Notes: generated from the letters alone by a model not told the origin. A stretch of DNA of 64,000 nt from Gemmatimonadaceae bacterium (GCA_036496605.1 DASXKV010000011.1:1-64000), one strand, 5' to 3'. Counted from the stretch's first letter, positions 53,498 through 61,806 are shown. Program-made: numbers and translations.

Positions 53498-54099
53498 CGC
53501 CGCACCGGCTCGTCTTTCAGCCTGATGCGCTGGAACCACTCACCCATGAGCGCGATCACGACCACGCCGCCCATCATGCTCATCGAATTTTTCCACGTGA
53601 GGTGGTACGCGCCGAGCGTGACGAGCAGCGCGGTCGCCGCGGAGGGCGGATGATTTGCCCGGAGCGTTGGTTGAAGCAACGCGGTCATTGCAACCGCCAT
53701 TGCGCTTGCCCACACGCGCGCGACAGTGATGTTGCCGTCTCCCAGGCTGGAGCCCGACGCGCCAACGAGAACCACAATAAGCCAGGCGCAGAGGAGCGCC
53801 GAGAGATGACCGATGACAACGCTATGAAACCGTGAGGTTGGTTGCCCAGGTAAGGTCACGATGACAACGATGCTCGGCCCCAGCGCGGCGAAGAGCCACG
53901 GCTGAGACGTCGCGAGTGCAAGCGCACCGGCAACGAGTACCAGAATCGCCGACATTGCGGCACCCCAAGCGGTGTCGCCGGCGATCAACCGCGGACGGGC
54001 GCGCGCTGGCCGGGCGGCAGGCCGCCGCTCCGAAGGTGCAACCGGAGCGATGCGGGTCGGGCCCGTGACGGCGGGAGTGGGAACGGTGGGAGTGATCAT
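53494..54099 (-). CDS. HPP-family integral membrane protein
   Basis: 201 residues, about four to five transmembrane helices after a Pro/Arg-rich N-terminal segment of about 40 residues. The family signature HPPSAATALL is intact, and the SQPWLFAALGPS segment also matches. Members have been linked to nitrite transport in chloroplasts, but most bacterial members are uncharacterised. The stop overlaps the kinase start, so the two are one translational unit; a functional tie to signalling is possible. The start at 54099 lacks a convincing ribosome-binding site. Confidence 0.88.
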   Translation of the reverse strand: MITPTVPTPAVTGPTRIAPVAPSERRPAARPARARPRLIAGDTAWGAAMSAILVLVAGALALATSQPWLFAALGPSIVVIVTLPGQPTSRFHSVVIGHLSALLCAWLIVVLVGASGSSLGDGNITVARVWASAMAVAMTALLQPTLRANHPPSAATALLVTLGAYHLTWKNSMSMMGGVVVIALMGEWFQRIRLKDEPVRR

Positions 54100-54266
54100 G
54101 TTGTGCGTCGGAGGCTTTCGCGGCGCCGCGAACCTCGCCGGTTAAAGACGGTCCCCTGGTAGAGGCCGTCACGAAATCGGTATCGGTTCGTCTCACATCG
54201 GGATACCGTGTGGCGGTGTCTCCCGGCGCGCCCGTATGTCAGCGCCGTGCCACCATTTGGAACTCC

Positions 54267-55313
54267 ATGTCGTTTCTGGTTATCGCGCGGGAGCGCTATC
54301 CGCTTCGAATTGGCGAGAACATGCTCGGAGGGCGGGCTGCGGGAGCGGTGAACGCACCCGCGCTCAATGCCTTGCCCGTGTTCGCGATCATCACGGTCAT
54401 CCCTGGTACGCCGGCCTCGATTCGTGCGGCGGGTTCGATGCCGGTTCGCGTCGAGGGGTTCATTCTCGGGTCGGAGCCGAGGCAACTGTCACATGGAGCC
54501 CGCATCGAAGTGCGCGATTGCCGGATTCGTTACGGCGAGTTGTCTCTAGTCGAAAGCACCTCCTCGGTCGTCGGAATCGAAGTCGAAGACGAACCACGGC
54601 CAGCCATCCCGCCAGTCCTGCCCGAGCCCGCGACGGATGACTTCGGAGCGAGAATCATCGACCTGAGCAAAGGATCTGTGCACGGCGTGCCGCCGAGTGG
54701 ATTGCATATCGGTCGCGACCCTGTCTGTCAGGTCGTGCTTCCTTCTACCTCAGTATCACGCCAGCACGCCCTCATTGCTCCCTCATTGCATGGTTACATC
54801 GTCACCGACCGGAGCACGAACGGCGTGCTCGTGAATGGGACAAAAGTCCGCGGTTCACAACAGCTTGGTCAGGGTGACGTGATCCGAATTGGAGATCACG
54901 AATTTCGATTCGAGATCCTGGCGCCTGTGTCGATGCCGGGGCCGACGGAAGCCGATCGCCGAGCCCTCGCTACGATCGAAATCCTGAGCGATGGTCCTCT
55001 GAAAGGCGCGAGATTCCCCGTCGAGCGGCCCGTCATTCACATCGGCCGGAGCGCCGAGAACGACGTTCGCATCGCTGACGACAGCGTCTCGGGGGCGCAC
55101 GCGACACTGCTGCGCCGGGGCTCAGTCTGGCACCTCATCGATCTTGCCTCGACAAACGGCACCTTCGTCGATGGCAGGCGCATCGATGGCGAAGCGATCA
55201 TTCAGGGAGCTGCCGAGCTTCGATTTGGCGGTGTGAAGGTGAGCTTCCGTCCCGGACGCTCCGGCGACGTCGACGGCGAGCGAACCGAGGCCCTTCGGCG
55301 CGAGTCCGCGTAG
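54267..55313 (+). CDS. Protein with two FHA domains and a degenerate N-terminal FHA-like region
   Basis: 348 cytosolic residues from the ATG at 54267. FHA 1 spans about 130-220 (LHIGRDPVCQVVLPSTSVSRQHALI, in pieces GRDPVC and SRQHAL; DRSTNGVLVNG). FHA 2 spans about 245-330 (IHIGRSAENDVRIADDSVSGAHATL in pieces; LASTNGTFVDG). Residues 1-100 also read as a weak FHA or beta-sandwich. FHA domains bind phosphothreonine, so this is a likely target reader of the divergent Ser/Thr kinase at 51812. No transmembrane segment. The next gene encodes a prepilin-like protein 143 bp downstream. Confidence 0.9.
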   Translation: MSFLVIARERYPLRIGENMLGGRAAGAVNAPALNALPVFAIITVIPGTPASIRAAGSMPVRVEGFILGSEPRQLSHGARIEVRDCRIRYGELSLVESTSSVVGIEVEDEPRPAIPPVLPEPATDDFGARIIDLSKGSVHGVPPSGLHIGRDPVCQVVLPSTSVSRQHALIAPSLHGYIVTDRSTNGVLVNGTKVRGSQQLGQGDVIRIGDHEFRFEILAPVSMPGPTEADRRALATIEILSDGPLKGARFPVERPVIHIGRSAENDVRIADDSVSGAHATLLRRGSVWHLIDLASTNGTFVDGRRIDGEAIIQGAAELRFGGVKVSFRPGRSGDVDGERTEALRRESA

Positions 55314-55382
55314 CGCACACGACCCGGAAGCGCCGTCGCGCGCGCCCGATTCATTTTCATAGCTCTCATAACGACTTCCGCT

Positions 55383-55388
55383 TATAAT
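55383..55388 (+). promoter_or_regulatory. Putative sigma-70 -10 element
   Basis: TATAAT lies about 70 bp upstream of the prepilin-like gene in an AT-richer stretch, unusual for this GC-rich window. A clear -35 hexamer at 16-18 bp is not visible, so this is tentative. Confidence 0.35.
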
Positions 55389-55456
55389 AGGCGGCGTTTC
55401 GGCACTACCCGTGCACTTTTGATGCGGGCGAGTGCCAGCAGCCAAGGAGGCCGTTC

Positions 55457-55891
55457 GTGAGCCGTGCCGTGCGCAACGGATTCTCGATATTCGAGACCGT
55501 CGCCATTTTCGTGATCATCGCGATCCTGTTGTTGATCGCCATTCCGCAGTTCACGAGGCCCACGCTCGCGGCAGTCGCCGTTCCTGATTCAGTCGTCAGT
55601 CCGGGATCGTTTGGCAGCCTGTCGGTGAAGGTCTCCGATTCGCGCGGAACACCTCAGCGCGGCGTAACGGTGCGGTTCGACGTCGAGGGCAAGGGAAGCG
55701 TTACGCCTGTCGAGGCGTCGACGGATAGCACTGGCGTTGCCCACGTAGTCTGGCAGGCAGCAGCCGATACCGGCGCGTTGAGCGTGACAGCCCGCGCCGC
55801 GGGCCGATCCCGACCGGAGCTCGTCATTCGTACGAATGTTCGCGGAAAGCCCGCGGCGCCGCCGCCGGCATCAGGCACCACGAAGTCCTAA
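55457..55891 (+). CDS. Prepilin-like protein fused to a bacterial Ig-like domain
   Basis: 144 residues, GTG start with a strong AAGGAGG ribosome-binding site at 55444-55450. The N-terminus is a type III (prepilin) signal: NG followed by FSIFETVAIFV, giving cleavage after Gly8, Phe at +1 and Glu at +5, then a hydrophobic alpha1-N helix IIAILLLIAIPQF as in type IV pilins and pseudopilins. The rest (about 45-130) is not a pilin head but a Big-1-like Ig fold (GTPQRGVTVRFDVEGKG, STDSTGVAHVVWQA). A Pro/Ala/Ser tail ends the protein. Predicted minor pilin or pseudopilin-anchored adhesin-like subunit. Clustered with LspA-like and pilin-like genes. Confidence 0.82.
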   Translation: MSRAVRNGFSIFETVAIFVIIAILLLIAIPQFTRPTLAAVAVPDSVVSPGSFGSLSVKVSDSRGTPQRGVTVRFDVEGKGSVTPVEASTDSTGVAHVVWQAAADTGALSVTARAAGRSRPELVIRTNVRGKPAAPPPASGTTKS

Positions 55892-55908
55892 CGAGTCGAT
55901 TATCGATC

Positions 55909-56802
55909 GTGCGCAGGGATCCCATCGATCGGCTCGTGGCAACCGCGGGTCTCGTCTTCATCGCCGATTTCGCGACCAAGCAATGGGCGATTCGCGGGCT
56001 TGGCACCGGCGACCAAGTGCTCGGCGCGGGCTGGCATCTCACAATAGTCCGTAACACGCATCTGGCCGGTGGACTCGATAGCGGCGGCTTCGAGCTGCCG
56101 CTCACCGCGTTCCTCACGATTGCCGTGGCCGCTCTCGTGGTGACGGTCTGCCGGCAACTGGAAGCGGTCGACCCAAGCGCGCCGATTACACTCGGTTTGC
56201 TCCTCGGTGCGGGCGCGGCGAATCTCGCCGACGCGCTTCTCCCGCCGCACGGAGTGGTGGACTTCATCGCATTTACGAGCGTGCGCGGCCTAACGACGAA
56301 TTTCAATGTTGCGGACGTGTTCTTCGCGATCGCGATTGGCCTCTGCGCGCGAACGATTTGGCGCATCGCACTCACCATGCGCGGTCGGGTCTTCTCCGGC
56401 AACTCCGAGCAGGACGATCGATTCTCAGGAGCCTTTCCAATGCGCGAACGTGTGCTGCTCTCGGCGGGTCATGGTTTGCTCGCGATGTGCGTCTTCGTGT
56501 GGCTGTACTCGATGGCGATTGCCTTCACCCCGGACGCCGGCCGCTCCGCGCCGAACAGCCTGCTCTGCGGCGTCGGCGTGTTCGCGATCGCGTTTCTCAC
56601 CTCACAGGCGCGGATGCGATTCGCCGACCGTAGGTTCACCGACCGGCTCCGTTCCTCTCCGAATCGTTCGGTCGAGCGCGTCGTCCTCGACAGTTCCATT
56701 CCGGTCGTGGGCGATCAGCAACGGACACGACTCGTCCCTCGTGGAGACCTCATTCCGCGTGATGATCGCGAGACGCCGCTGTATCGGTCGGACAAAGCCT
56801 AA
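55909..56802 (+). CDS. LspA-like (signal peptidase II fold) membrane protein with C-terminal extension
   Basis: 297 residues, GTG start 17 bp after the previous stop. The first 150 residues follow the LspA plan: FIADFATKQWAI (D20, K24), VRNTHLAGGLDSGG, then the aspartyl dyad in ANLADAL (Asp108) and FNVADVFF (Asp136), as in GNxxDR...FNxADxxI, but the Arg of NxxDR is Ala here. LspA is about 160 residues; this one has an additional 130 residues with two more hydrophobic helices and a cytosolic basic tail. It may process lipoproteins or be a dedicated or inactive paralogue; the regular lspA is probably elsewhere. The next start is 6 bp downstream. Confidence 0.78.
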   Translation: MRRDPIDRLVATAGLVFIADFATKQWAIRGLGTGDQVLGAGWHLTIVRNTHLAGGLDSGGFELPLTAFLTIAVAALVVTVCRQLEAVDPSAPITLGLLLGAGAANLADALLPPHGVVDFIAFTSVRGLTTNFNVADVFFAIAIGLCARTIWRIALTMRGRVFSGNSEQDDRFSGAFPMRERVLLSAGHGLLAMCVFVWLYSMAIAFTPDAGRSAPNSLLCGVGVFAIAFLTSQARMRFADRRFTDRLRSSPNRSVERVVLDSSIPVVGDQQRTRLVPRGDLIPRDDRETPLYRSDKA

Positions 56803-56808
56803 CGAGCT

Positions 56809-57303
56809 ATGACGGGGAGTCCCGCGGGCGGCGCACCGGCGCCGACGCCGAAGCGGCAAGTGTCGCTGAAGTCACTCCTCACGCGGCGCAACGGCGTGAT
56901 CACCGGGGCCGCGCTCGTCTGTGTGATCGTCGTCATTTCGATCGCGCGTTATGAGAGCGGGGGTCGGCGTCGGCGGTACGAGTCCCTCCTTGCGAGCTCG
57001 CTCGATCACATCGTCACGGCGCAGGAAGGATTCTTTTACGATTCGACGCGATACGTTGCCTCGCTCCGCGCATTGCCAACGATTCATCTTCCGCCTGGCG
57101 TCCATGTGACGCTGTACACGCCCGATCCGCGCAGCTGGTGGGGAATCGCGACGCACGATCGCCTGCCGGCGCGTCATTGCGTCGTCTGGGTTGGTAAGCC
57201 TCCGCCGTCCCTTCCCGCCACAGCGCGCTCGCCGGAAAACGAAACACGACCTCTGTGCTTTGACGACAAAGGCTCGGGCGCAACGCAGGTCAAACGCTCC
57301 TGA
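56809..57303 (+). CDS. Membrane-anchored pilin-like protein
   Basis: 164 residues. One transmembrane helix after a short cytosolic segment (GVITGAALVCVIVVISIARY, about 29-48), then a globular domain whose pattern matches type IV pilin heads of related bacteria: a helix with TAQEGFFYDSTRYVASLRAL, then GVHVTLYT, WWGIATHD, and ARHCVVWVG with one Cys and another in RPLCFDD. The prepilin cleavage site (G-F....E) is not present, so it may be a non-processed relative. Overall pilin reading is inference. Only one base separates this stop from the next gene's GTG start. Confidence 0.7.
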   Translation: MTGSPAGGAPAPTPKRQVSLKSLLTRRNGVITGAALVCVIVVISIARYESGGRRRRYESLLASSLDHIVTAQEGFFYDSTRYVASLRALPTIHLPPGVHVTLYTPDPRSWWGIATHDRLPARHCVVWVGKPPPSLPATARSPENETRPLCFDDKGSGATQVKRS

Positions 57304-57304
57304 A

Positions 57305-57802
57305 GTGCGGTGGTCCGCGAGCCGAGTAGAGCGTCTCGGCGTCTTGGGTGTCCTTGCCCTCGCCGTCGTCATCGTGCTCTTTCCACCTTGGCGGGCACGC
57401 GCCATTCGGACGACGACGCGGTACGCGACGATGCCCGGTGTGGCGCCATCGGTACTTACCGACAGCCTGCGCTGGAGTTTGGCGTTTGCACCCATGTATT
57501 CGCCTCCGCGTGCTCTGGTGGACGGACAACGGATGCAACAGCTGGCAACGCGATCTCTGGCCGGCGATACAAGCGCCGCAATCGAGTTGCGTCGATCGAC
57601 TAACGAGACGGAGCGCCGCTATCACGCGCCCGAAGTCCTCCGCGCCGGCGGAGCGCTCTGGCGCGACAGCGTCCTCGCGAAGGCTGGGATTCCGTCAGTG
57701 ACCAGCTATGACCTCACCTTCGCTGTCGATCGACGGTGGATGGCCGCCCGACTCGCCGTTTTGGCCATTGTCGGAGTGTTGATACTCCGACGTCGCCGGT
57801 GA
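57305..57802 (+). CDS. Uncharacterised two-helix membrane protein
   Basis: 165 residues from the GTG at 57305, one base after the previous stop; the longer frame overlaps the pilin-like gene and is less likely. Two hydrophobic segments: near the N-terminus (LGVLGVLALAVVIVLFPPW) and at the C-terminus (LAVLAIVGVLIL), leaving about 110 residues between them outside the cytoplasm. I recognise no domain. Operon position suggests a role with the LspA-like and pilin-like proteins. Confidence 0.7.
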   Translation: MRWSASRVERLGVLGVLALAVVIVLFPPWRARAIRTTTRYATMPGVAPSVLTDSLRWSLAFAPMYSPPRALVDGQRMQQLATRSLAGDTSAAIELRRSTNETERRYHAPEVLRAGGALWRDSVLAKAGIPSVTSYDLTFAVDRRWMAARLAVLAIVGVLILRRRR

Positions 57803-57833
57803 CCGAGGTCATGCCGATTCAGCTAAATCGTCG

Positions 57834-58229
57834 ATGAACGCCGCGGCCCAAATCTTCCAGAAAACAACCGAATCATCGAGTCAACGCCGCAGCCGATGCG
57901 CGTGGGAGTCGCTTGGAGATATGCCTCATCGCCGGGTTCAGGACGAAAGCGGGCGTTGGTGGGATGTCTGGGACTCGCGGCCGACGATTATCGATCGTCG
58001 CGCGGGGCGTGATCGCCGTTCGGGAAGCCGAGTCGCGAGCGAGCGCCGTCAAAAAAGCGAGCCACGGGTTACTGTTGAGCCTCAGTATCGCAAAGGCTGG
58101 CTCGCCTTCCAGAGCGGCAGCGAATGGCGCCGTCTCGCGCCAATCCCCGATGCCTGGGAGTCGATGAACGAGGGCGCTTTACTGTCGCTGCTCAAGCGTG
58201 CCGCCGCCAGCGCGGCGCAAAGGGCCTAG
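57834..58229 (+). CDS. Small uncharacterised protein, paralogue of the product at 44107
   Basis: 131 residues with an Arg-rich first half (two RRxxRD/ERR blocks) and a compact C-terminal domain (about 70-125): W.VWD, GWLAFQSGSEWRRLAPIPDAWE, LLSLLKRA. The same pattern appears in the 97-residue protein at 44107, with the order WxVW, GWLxFxSxS, RRLAPxP, WE, LLxLLxK kept. No family name known to me. Soluble. It precedes the frameshifted glycosyltransferase gene by 43 bp. Confidence 0.7.
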   Translation: MNAAAQIFQKTTESSSQRRSRCAWESLGDMPHRRVQDESGRWWDVWDSRPTIIDRRAGRDRRSGSRVASERRQKSEPRVTVEPQYRKGWLAFQSGSEWRRLAPIPDAWESMNEGALLSLLKRAAASAAQRA

Positions 58230-58272
58230 CGAGCAAGGCTCTCTGGGAACTGTAGGCACACCCGGAGCTCAC

Positions 58273-59491
58273 ATGCGCGTACTGCTGTCGACGATCGGGT
58301 CACGTGGCGATGTGCAGCCGTTGGTCGCACCGGCGTTGCAGCTGAAGGCAGTCGGCCAGGATGTTCGCCTTTGCGTGCCGCCCGATTTCCAGGACTGGAT
58401 CGACAACCTGGGGATGGAAGTCACTCCGATTGGGCCGGAGTTGCGCAAGATGACCGCATCGAGTCACACGGCGACGTCGAATCCGCTCCTGCCTGAGCGC
58501 CGGCGCCAAATGGCGGAAGCAAGCGTCGCAACACAATTCGAGACGATTGCCGCTGCCGCGAAGGACTGTGACATGATTGTCGCAGCGACCGCACTACAGA
58601 TTGCCGCTCGTTCCGTCGCCGAGACGATGGGCATCCCGTATGTCTTCGCCGCGTACTGCCCAACGGTGCTGCCGTCGCAGCATCATGCTCCGCCGCCTTT
58701 GCCGCCGGTCCCGGGGCAGCCCGCCGCTCACGCGACGGATGACAATCGCGAGCTCTGGGCGCGCGACACGCAGCGATTCAACGATCTGTTCGGTGCTGTG
58801 CTCAACACCCATCGCGCATCGATCGGCCTCGCCTGTCACCAATGTGCGCGCGCACATTTTCACCGATCGGCCCTGGCTCGCAGCCGACCCTACCTTGGGG
58901 CCGTGGCCGGAAGGGGCCGACGCGTCGGTCTTTCAAACGGGCGCCTGGGTCGTGTCCCATGACCGCGCACTCTCGAGTGAGATCGAGGCATTTCTCGACG
59001 CCGGAGATCCGCCGGTGTACTTCGGATTCGGCAGCATTCGCGCGCCGAAAGATCTGAGTCGGATAATGGTCCAAGTAGCGCGGACGCTTGGCCGCCGCGC
59101 AATCGTTTCACGAGGCTGGGCCGATCTCGCACTGGCGGACAAAGAAGTCGATTGCGTGGCTATCGGCGTAGTGAACCAGCGGGCGCTCTTCGAGCGAGTC
59201 GCAGCCGTCGTCCACCATGGCGGCGCGGGAACAACAACGGCCGCCGCGTTAGGCGCCGCACCGCAAGTCGTCGTGCCTCACATGTACGATCAGCACTACT
59301 GGGCACGTAGAGTCGAACAGCTCGGCATTGGTGTCGCGCACGCCTCCGGCGCACCGACCACTGATTCCCTGTCGAAGGCGCTCGAGCAAGCGCTCGAATC
59401 AGAGGTGGCTGCTCGTGCGCGGTCCATCGCGACCGCGGTACGCATCGACGGCGCACAGGTTGCCGCCGAGCGCTTGATCGCAGCGCGTTAG
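58273..59491 (+). pseudogene. GT1-family glycosyltransferase interrupted by a frameshift
   Basis: UGT/vancomycin-type glycosyltransferase gene read in two frames. From ATG 58273 the protein is normal to about HRASIGL (near 58830); there the plus-one frame takes over with VTNVRAHIFTDRPWLAADP and continues to 59491, including the donor-binding signature NQRALFERVAAVVHHGGAGTT in pieces (HHGGAGTT). Removing one base, for example the T at 58834, joins the halves (total about 405 residues, the usual family length). Both halves are intact otherwise, so a recent mutation or a sequence error is more likely than old decay. Donor and acceptor unknown; such enzymes glycosylate lipids or aglycones. The stop overlaps the convergent protease gene by 4 bp. 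Confidence 0.8.
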
Positions 59492-60480
59492 GTGCTTTCC
59501 GCAGGCCGGACGCGAATCATCCGCTGCGTCCCCGCTCGAAGGATCGAGAGATCCGTCTCGCGTCCGATCAGGTCTTCGGTGAGCAGACGCTGCAGGTCGT
59601 CTATACTTCCGACCACGCCGCTACCGATTGCGATAATGATGTCCCGCGGTCGGAGTCCGGCGCGTTCGCCGGGGCTGTTTGATCCGACATCGGTAACGAG
59701 CACGCCACCTTGCACGGCCAGATGAAAACGCTGCGCGTGTCGTCGTGTCAGCGCGATCGTTTGCCCAACGACGCCGATGTAGCTCCGCCGCACTCGGCCG
59801 TCGCGAATGAGCCGCGATGCGACGAACTGGGCCGTGCTCGCGGGGATCGCGAAGCAAATCCCTTGCGCGCCGGCAATGATCGCGGTGTTGACTCCCACGA
59901 CCTCAGCCCGCGAGTTGACGAGCGGCCCGCCGGAATTTCCCGGATTGAGCGCGGCGTCCGTCTGAATGACGCCGTCGATCAAACGACCAGATTGCGAACG
60001 CATCGTTCGCCCGAGAGCACTCACGACACCGGCGGTAACTGTAGCCTGAAATCCTAGAGGGTTACCAATCGCTACCACCAACTGACCTTGCCGAATTTGA
60101 CTTGAATCGCCCAGAGCCGCGAACGCTGGCGCCGGATAGTCGACCTTGAGCACGGCGAGATCCGTCGACGGATCATCACCCACGGGATACGCAACGTGTG
60201 TGGTACCGTCGACGAAGTTGGCGCGGACCTCGCGTGCCCCATGAACGACGTGACTGTTCGTCAGCAGAAAACCGTCGGGCGTGAAGAAAAAACCCGATCC
60301 GGTACCGCTCGTCTCACTGGGCGTACCGCGACGCCGAGCCGGCGAGGGAACGCCGGCCACTTCGAGGTGGACCACGGCGGGCCCGACTCGATCGACCGCC
60401 CCGACCACCGCGCGTGAGTAGGCGTCGAGCACCTCGCTGTCGGGAGAGACGAGGGGCTCGAGCTCTGCACCTGCAATCAC
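59488..60480 (-). CDS. HtrA/DegP-like serine protease with PDZ domain, no signal peptide
   Basis: 330-residue S1C protease. Catalytic triad: His in LTNSHVVHG, Asp in DPSTDLAVLK, Ser in NPGNSGGPLV. One C-terminal PDZ domain (GVLVTDVGSNSPGERAGLRPRDIIIAIG, in pieces). No N-terminal signal or membrane helix is present, so it is probably cytosolic or the export signal has been missed. The start is GTG at 60480, overlapping the sigma-factor stop by 4 bp, so it is translated with the sigma factor. Handles misfolded proteins or has a regulatory substrate. Confidence 0.92.
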   Translation of the reverse strand: MIAGAELEPLVSPDSEVLDAYSRAVVGAVDRVGPAVVHLEVAGVPSPARRRGTPSETSGTGSGFFFTPDGFLLTNSHVVHGAREVRANFVDGTTHVAYPVGDDPSTDLAVLKVDYPAPAFAALGDSSQIRQGQLVVAIGNPLGFQATVTAGVVSALGRTMRSQSGRLIDGVIQTDAALNPGNSGGPLVNSRAEVVGVNTAIIAGAQGICFAIPASTAQFVASRLIRDGRVRRSYIGVVGQTIALTRRHAQRFHLAVQGGVLVTDVGSNSPGERAGLRPRDIIIAIGSGVVGSIDDLQRLLTEDLIGRETDLSILRAGTQRMIRVRPAEST

Positions 60481-61406
60481 GCCGCCGACTCCTGGAACAG
60501 CTGACGCGCCTTGTCGCTGCGCAGCCGACCGAGCGCCCGCTCGCGAAGTTGGCGCACCCGCTCGCGGCTAACCCCAAAGGCGTGACCGATCTGCTTGAGC
60601 GTCATCGGCTCGTCCCCGCCCAGCCCGTAGTACATGACCAGAACCTGACGCTCACGCGGGCTGAGAACATCCATTGCCCGATCGAGCGCCGCGCGACGGG
60701 ACTCGTCCTCGAGCGTCGGTGCTCCGCTTGGAGCGTCGTCCGCCGGCTCGACGGCGATGACGTCCGCGAGAGTGAGACGAGACGGATCGCCACGACGACC
60801 CGCCACTGGCTCATCGAACGAGTGAGTCGGTTGCGACAGCGCGCGTATGCTGCGCACCAACTCGACGTCCAGCTCCGCGATCTGAGCAACTTCGTCATCG
60901 CTGGGTTCCCGACCGAGCTTGTCCCGAAGGACGTGCTGAGCGCGGGCGATACGCGAGACATCGGTCGCGCGCCCAAGCGGGACACGAACGGCGTGGCCGT
61001 GCTTCGTCACCGCCGACGAGAGCGCCTGCCGAATCCACCAAACGGCGTAGCTGATGAAGTTGACGCCGACATCCGGATCGTACTTGTCGGCGGCGCGCAC
61101 CAGACCAGCATTCGCCTCGCTCACGAGATCCTCGAGGCCAAGACCGCGGTGTTGGTACTGCTTCGCGATTGAAAATGCGAACCGAAGGTTCGCGCGGATG
61201 AGCTCTGCACGCGCCGCTTCGCGATCGGCCAGCGACAACGACTCCTCGCGATAGCGACGAGCAAGATCCTTCTGGTCGGTTGCCGTGCGAACAGGGGCCC
61301 GCGACAGCTCAGCAATGTAGAGATCGAGCAGCTCGGCGCCCTCCGCTGCCGAAATGTCGGCACGCGCAGGTAGTCTCTTCGCCGCTCTTGAATTCTTGGA
61401 CTTCAT
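60477..61406 (-). CDS. RpoD/SigA-type (group 2) RNA polymerase sigma factor
   Basis: 309 residues, no region 1.1. Region 1.2/2: ELLDLYIAELSRAP, ELIRANLRFAFSIAKQYQHRGLGLEDLVSEANAG in pieces, YDPDVGVNFISYAVWWIRQAL in pieces (2.3-2.4, melting and -10 recognition). Region 3 and region 4 with HTH SPRERQVLVMYYGLGGDEPMTLKQIGHAFGVSRERVRQLRE in pieces. Short length and context (trxA, HtrA) point to an alternative, stress-linked sigma factor rather than the primary one. A GGAGG ribosome-binding site lies 10 nt before the ATG. The gap to trxA is 36 bp. Confidence 0.93.
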   Translation of the reverse strand: MKSKNSRAAKRLPARADISAAEGAELLDLYIAELSRAPVRTATDQKDLARRYREESLSLADREAARAELIRANLRFAFSIAKQYQHRGLGLEDLVSEANAGLVRAADKYDPDVGVNFISYAVWWIRQALSSAVTKHGHAVRVPLGRATDVSRIARAQHVLRDKLGREPSDDEVAQIAELDVELVRSIRALSQPTHSFDEPVAGRRGDPSRLTLADVIAVEPADDAPSGAPTLEDESRRAALDRAMDVLSPRERQVLVMYYGLGGDEPMTLKQIGHAFGVSRERVRQLRERALGRLRSDKARQLFQESAA

Positions 61407-61442
61407 ATACCTGTCCTCCCCGCCCTTCCGTCACCCTCCTCC

Positions 61443-61787
61443 TCAGGCCGCGAGCTTGGCGATGCGCGCGGCGAGCTCGTTCTTCGAACGTAGTCCGACA
61501 ACGGATTCAACGAGCCTTCCGTCACGGAAGAAGAGAAGCGTCGGGATCGACCGCACGTTGTAGCGCGCGGTGGTCACCGGATTGTTGTCGATGTCCAGCT
61601 TGGCGACTTTCACTCGCCCGTCAAAATCGCGCGCGAGATCTTCCACTATCGGACCCAGTGCTCGGCACGGGCCACACCACTCTGCCCAAAGATCGACGAT
61701 CGCTGCACCGCGATGCGACTCGATCTCGGCAGAGAAATTCTCGTCCGTTACCTCGACCACTGGAGCTTCGCTCCTGACTTCGTTCAT
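61443..61787 (-). CDS. trxA: Thioredoxin
   Basis: 114-residue thioredoxin. Active site WAEWCGPCRALGP; cis-Pro in SIPTLLFF; a strong GGAGGTGAAGG ribosome-binding site precedes the ATG. The sequence after the fold (KLDIDNNPVTTARYNVRSIPT in pieces) is normal. First gene of an apparent trxA-sigma-HtrA operon; the region upstream has candidate binding sites like those near the arsR-type gene. A general thiol reductant; the operon suggests redox/protein-stress service. Confidence 0.95.
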   Translation of the reverse strand: MNEVRSEAPVVEVTDENFSAEIESHRGAAIVDLWAEWCGPCRALGPIVEDLARDFDGRVKVAKLDIDNNPVTTARYNVRSIPTLLFFRDGRLVESVVGLRSKNELAARIAKLAA

Positions 61788-61806
61788 CCTTCACCTCCGC
61801 CGATTC

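Noticed and set aside
55909-56802. Naming this gene lspA outright
   Set aside because: The Asp dyad is present but the NxxDR Arg is changed and the length is nearly double; a paralogue is safer.
58200-58272. Programmed frameshift signal in the GT1 gene
   Set aside because: No slippery heptamer or downstream structure stands out near 58830; mutation or sequence error is simpler.
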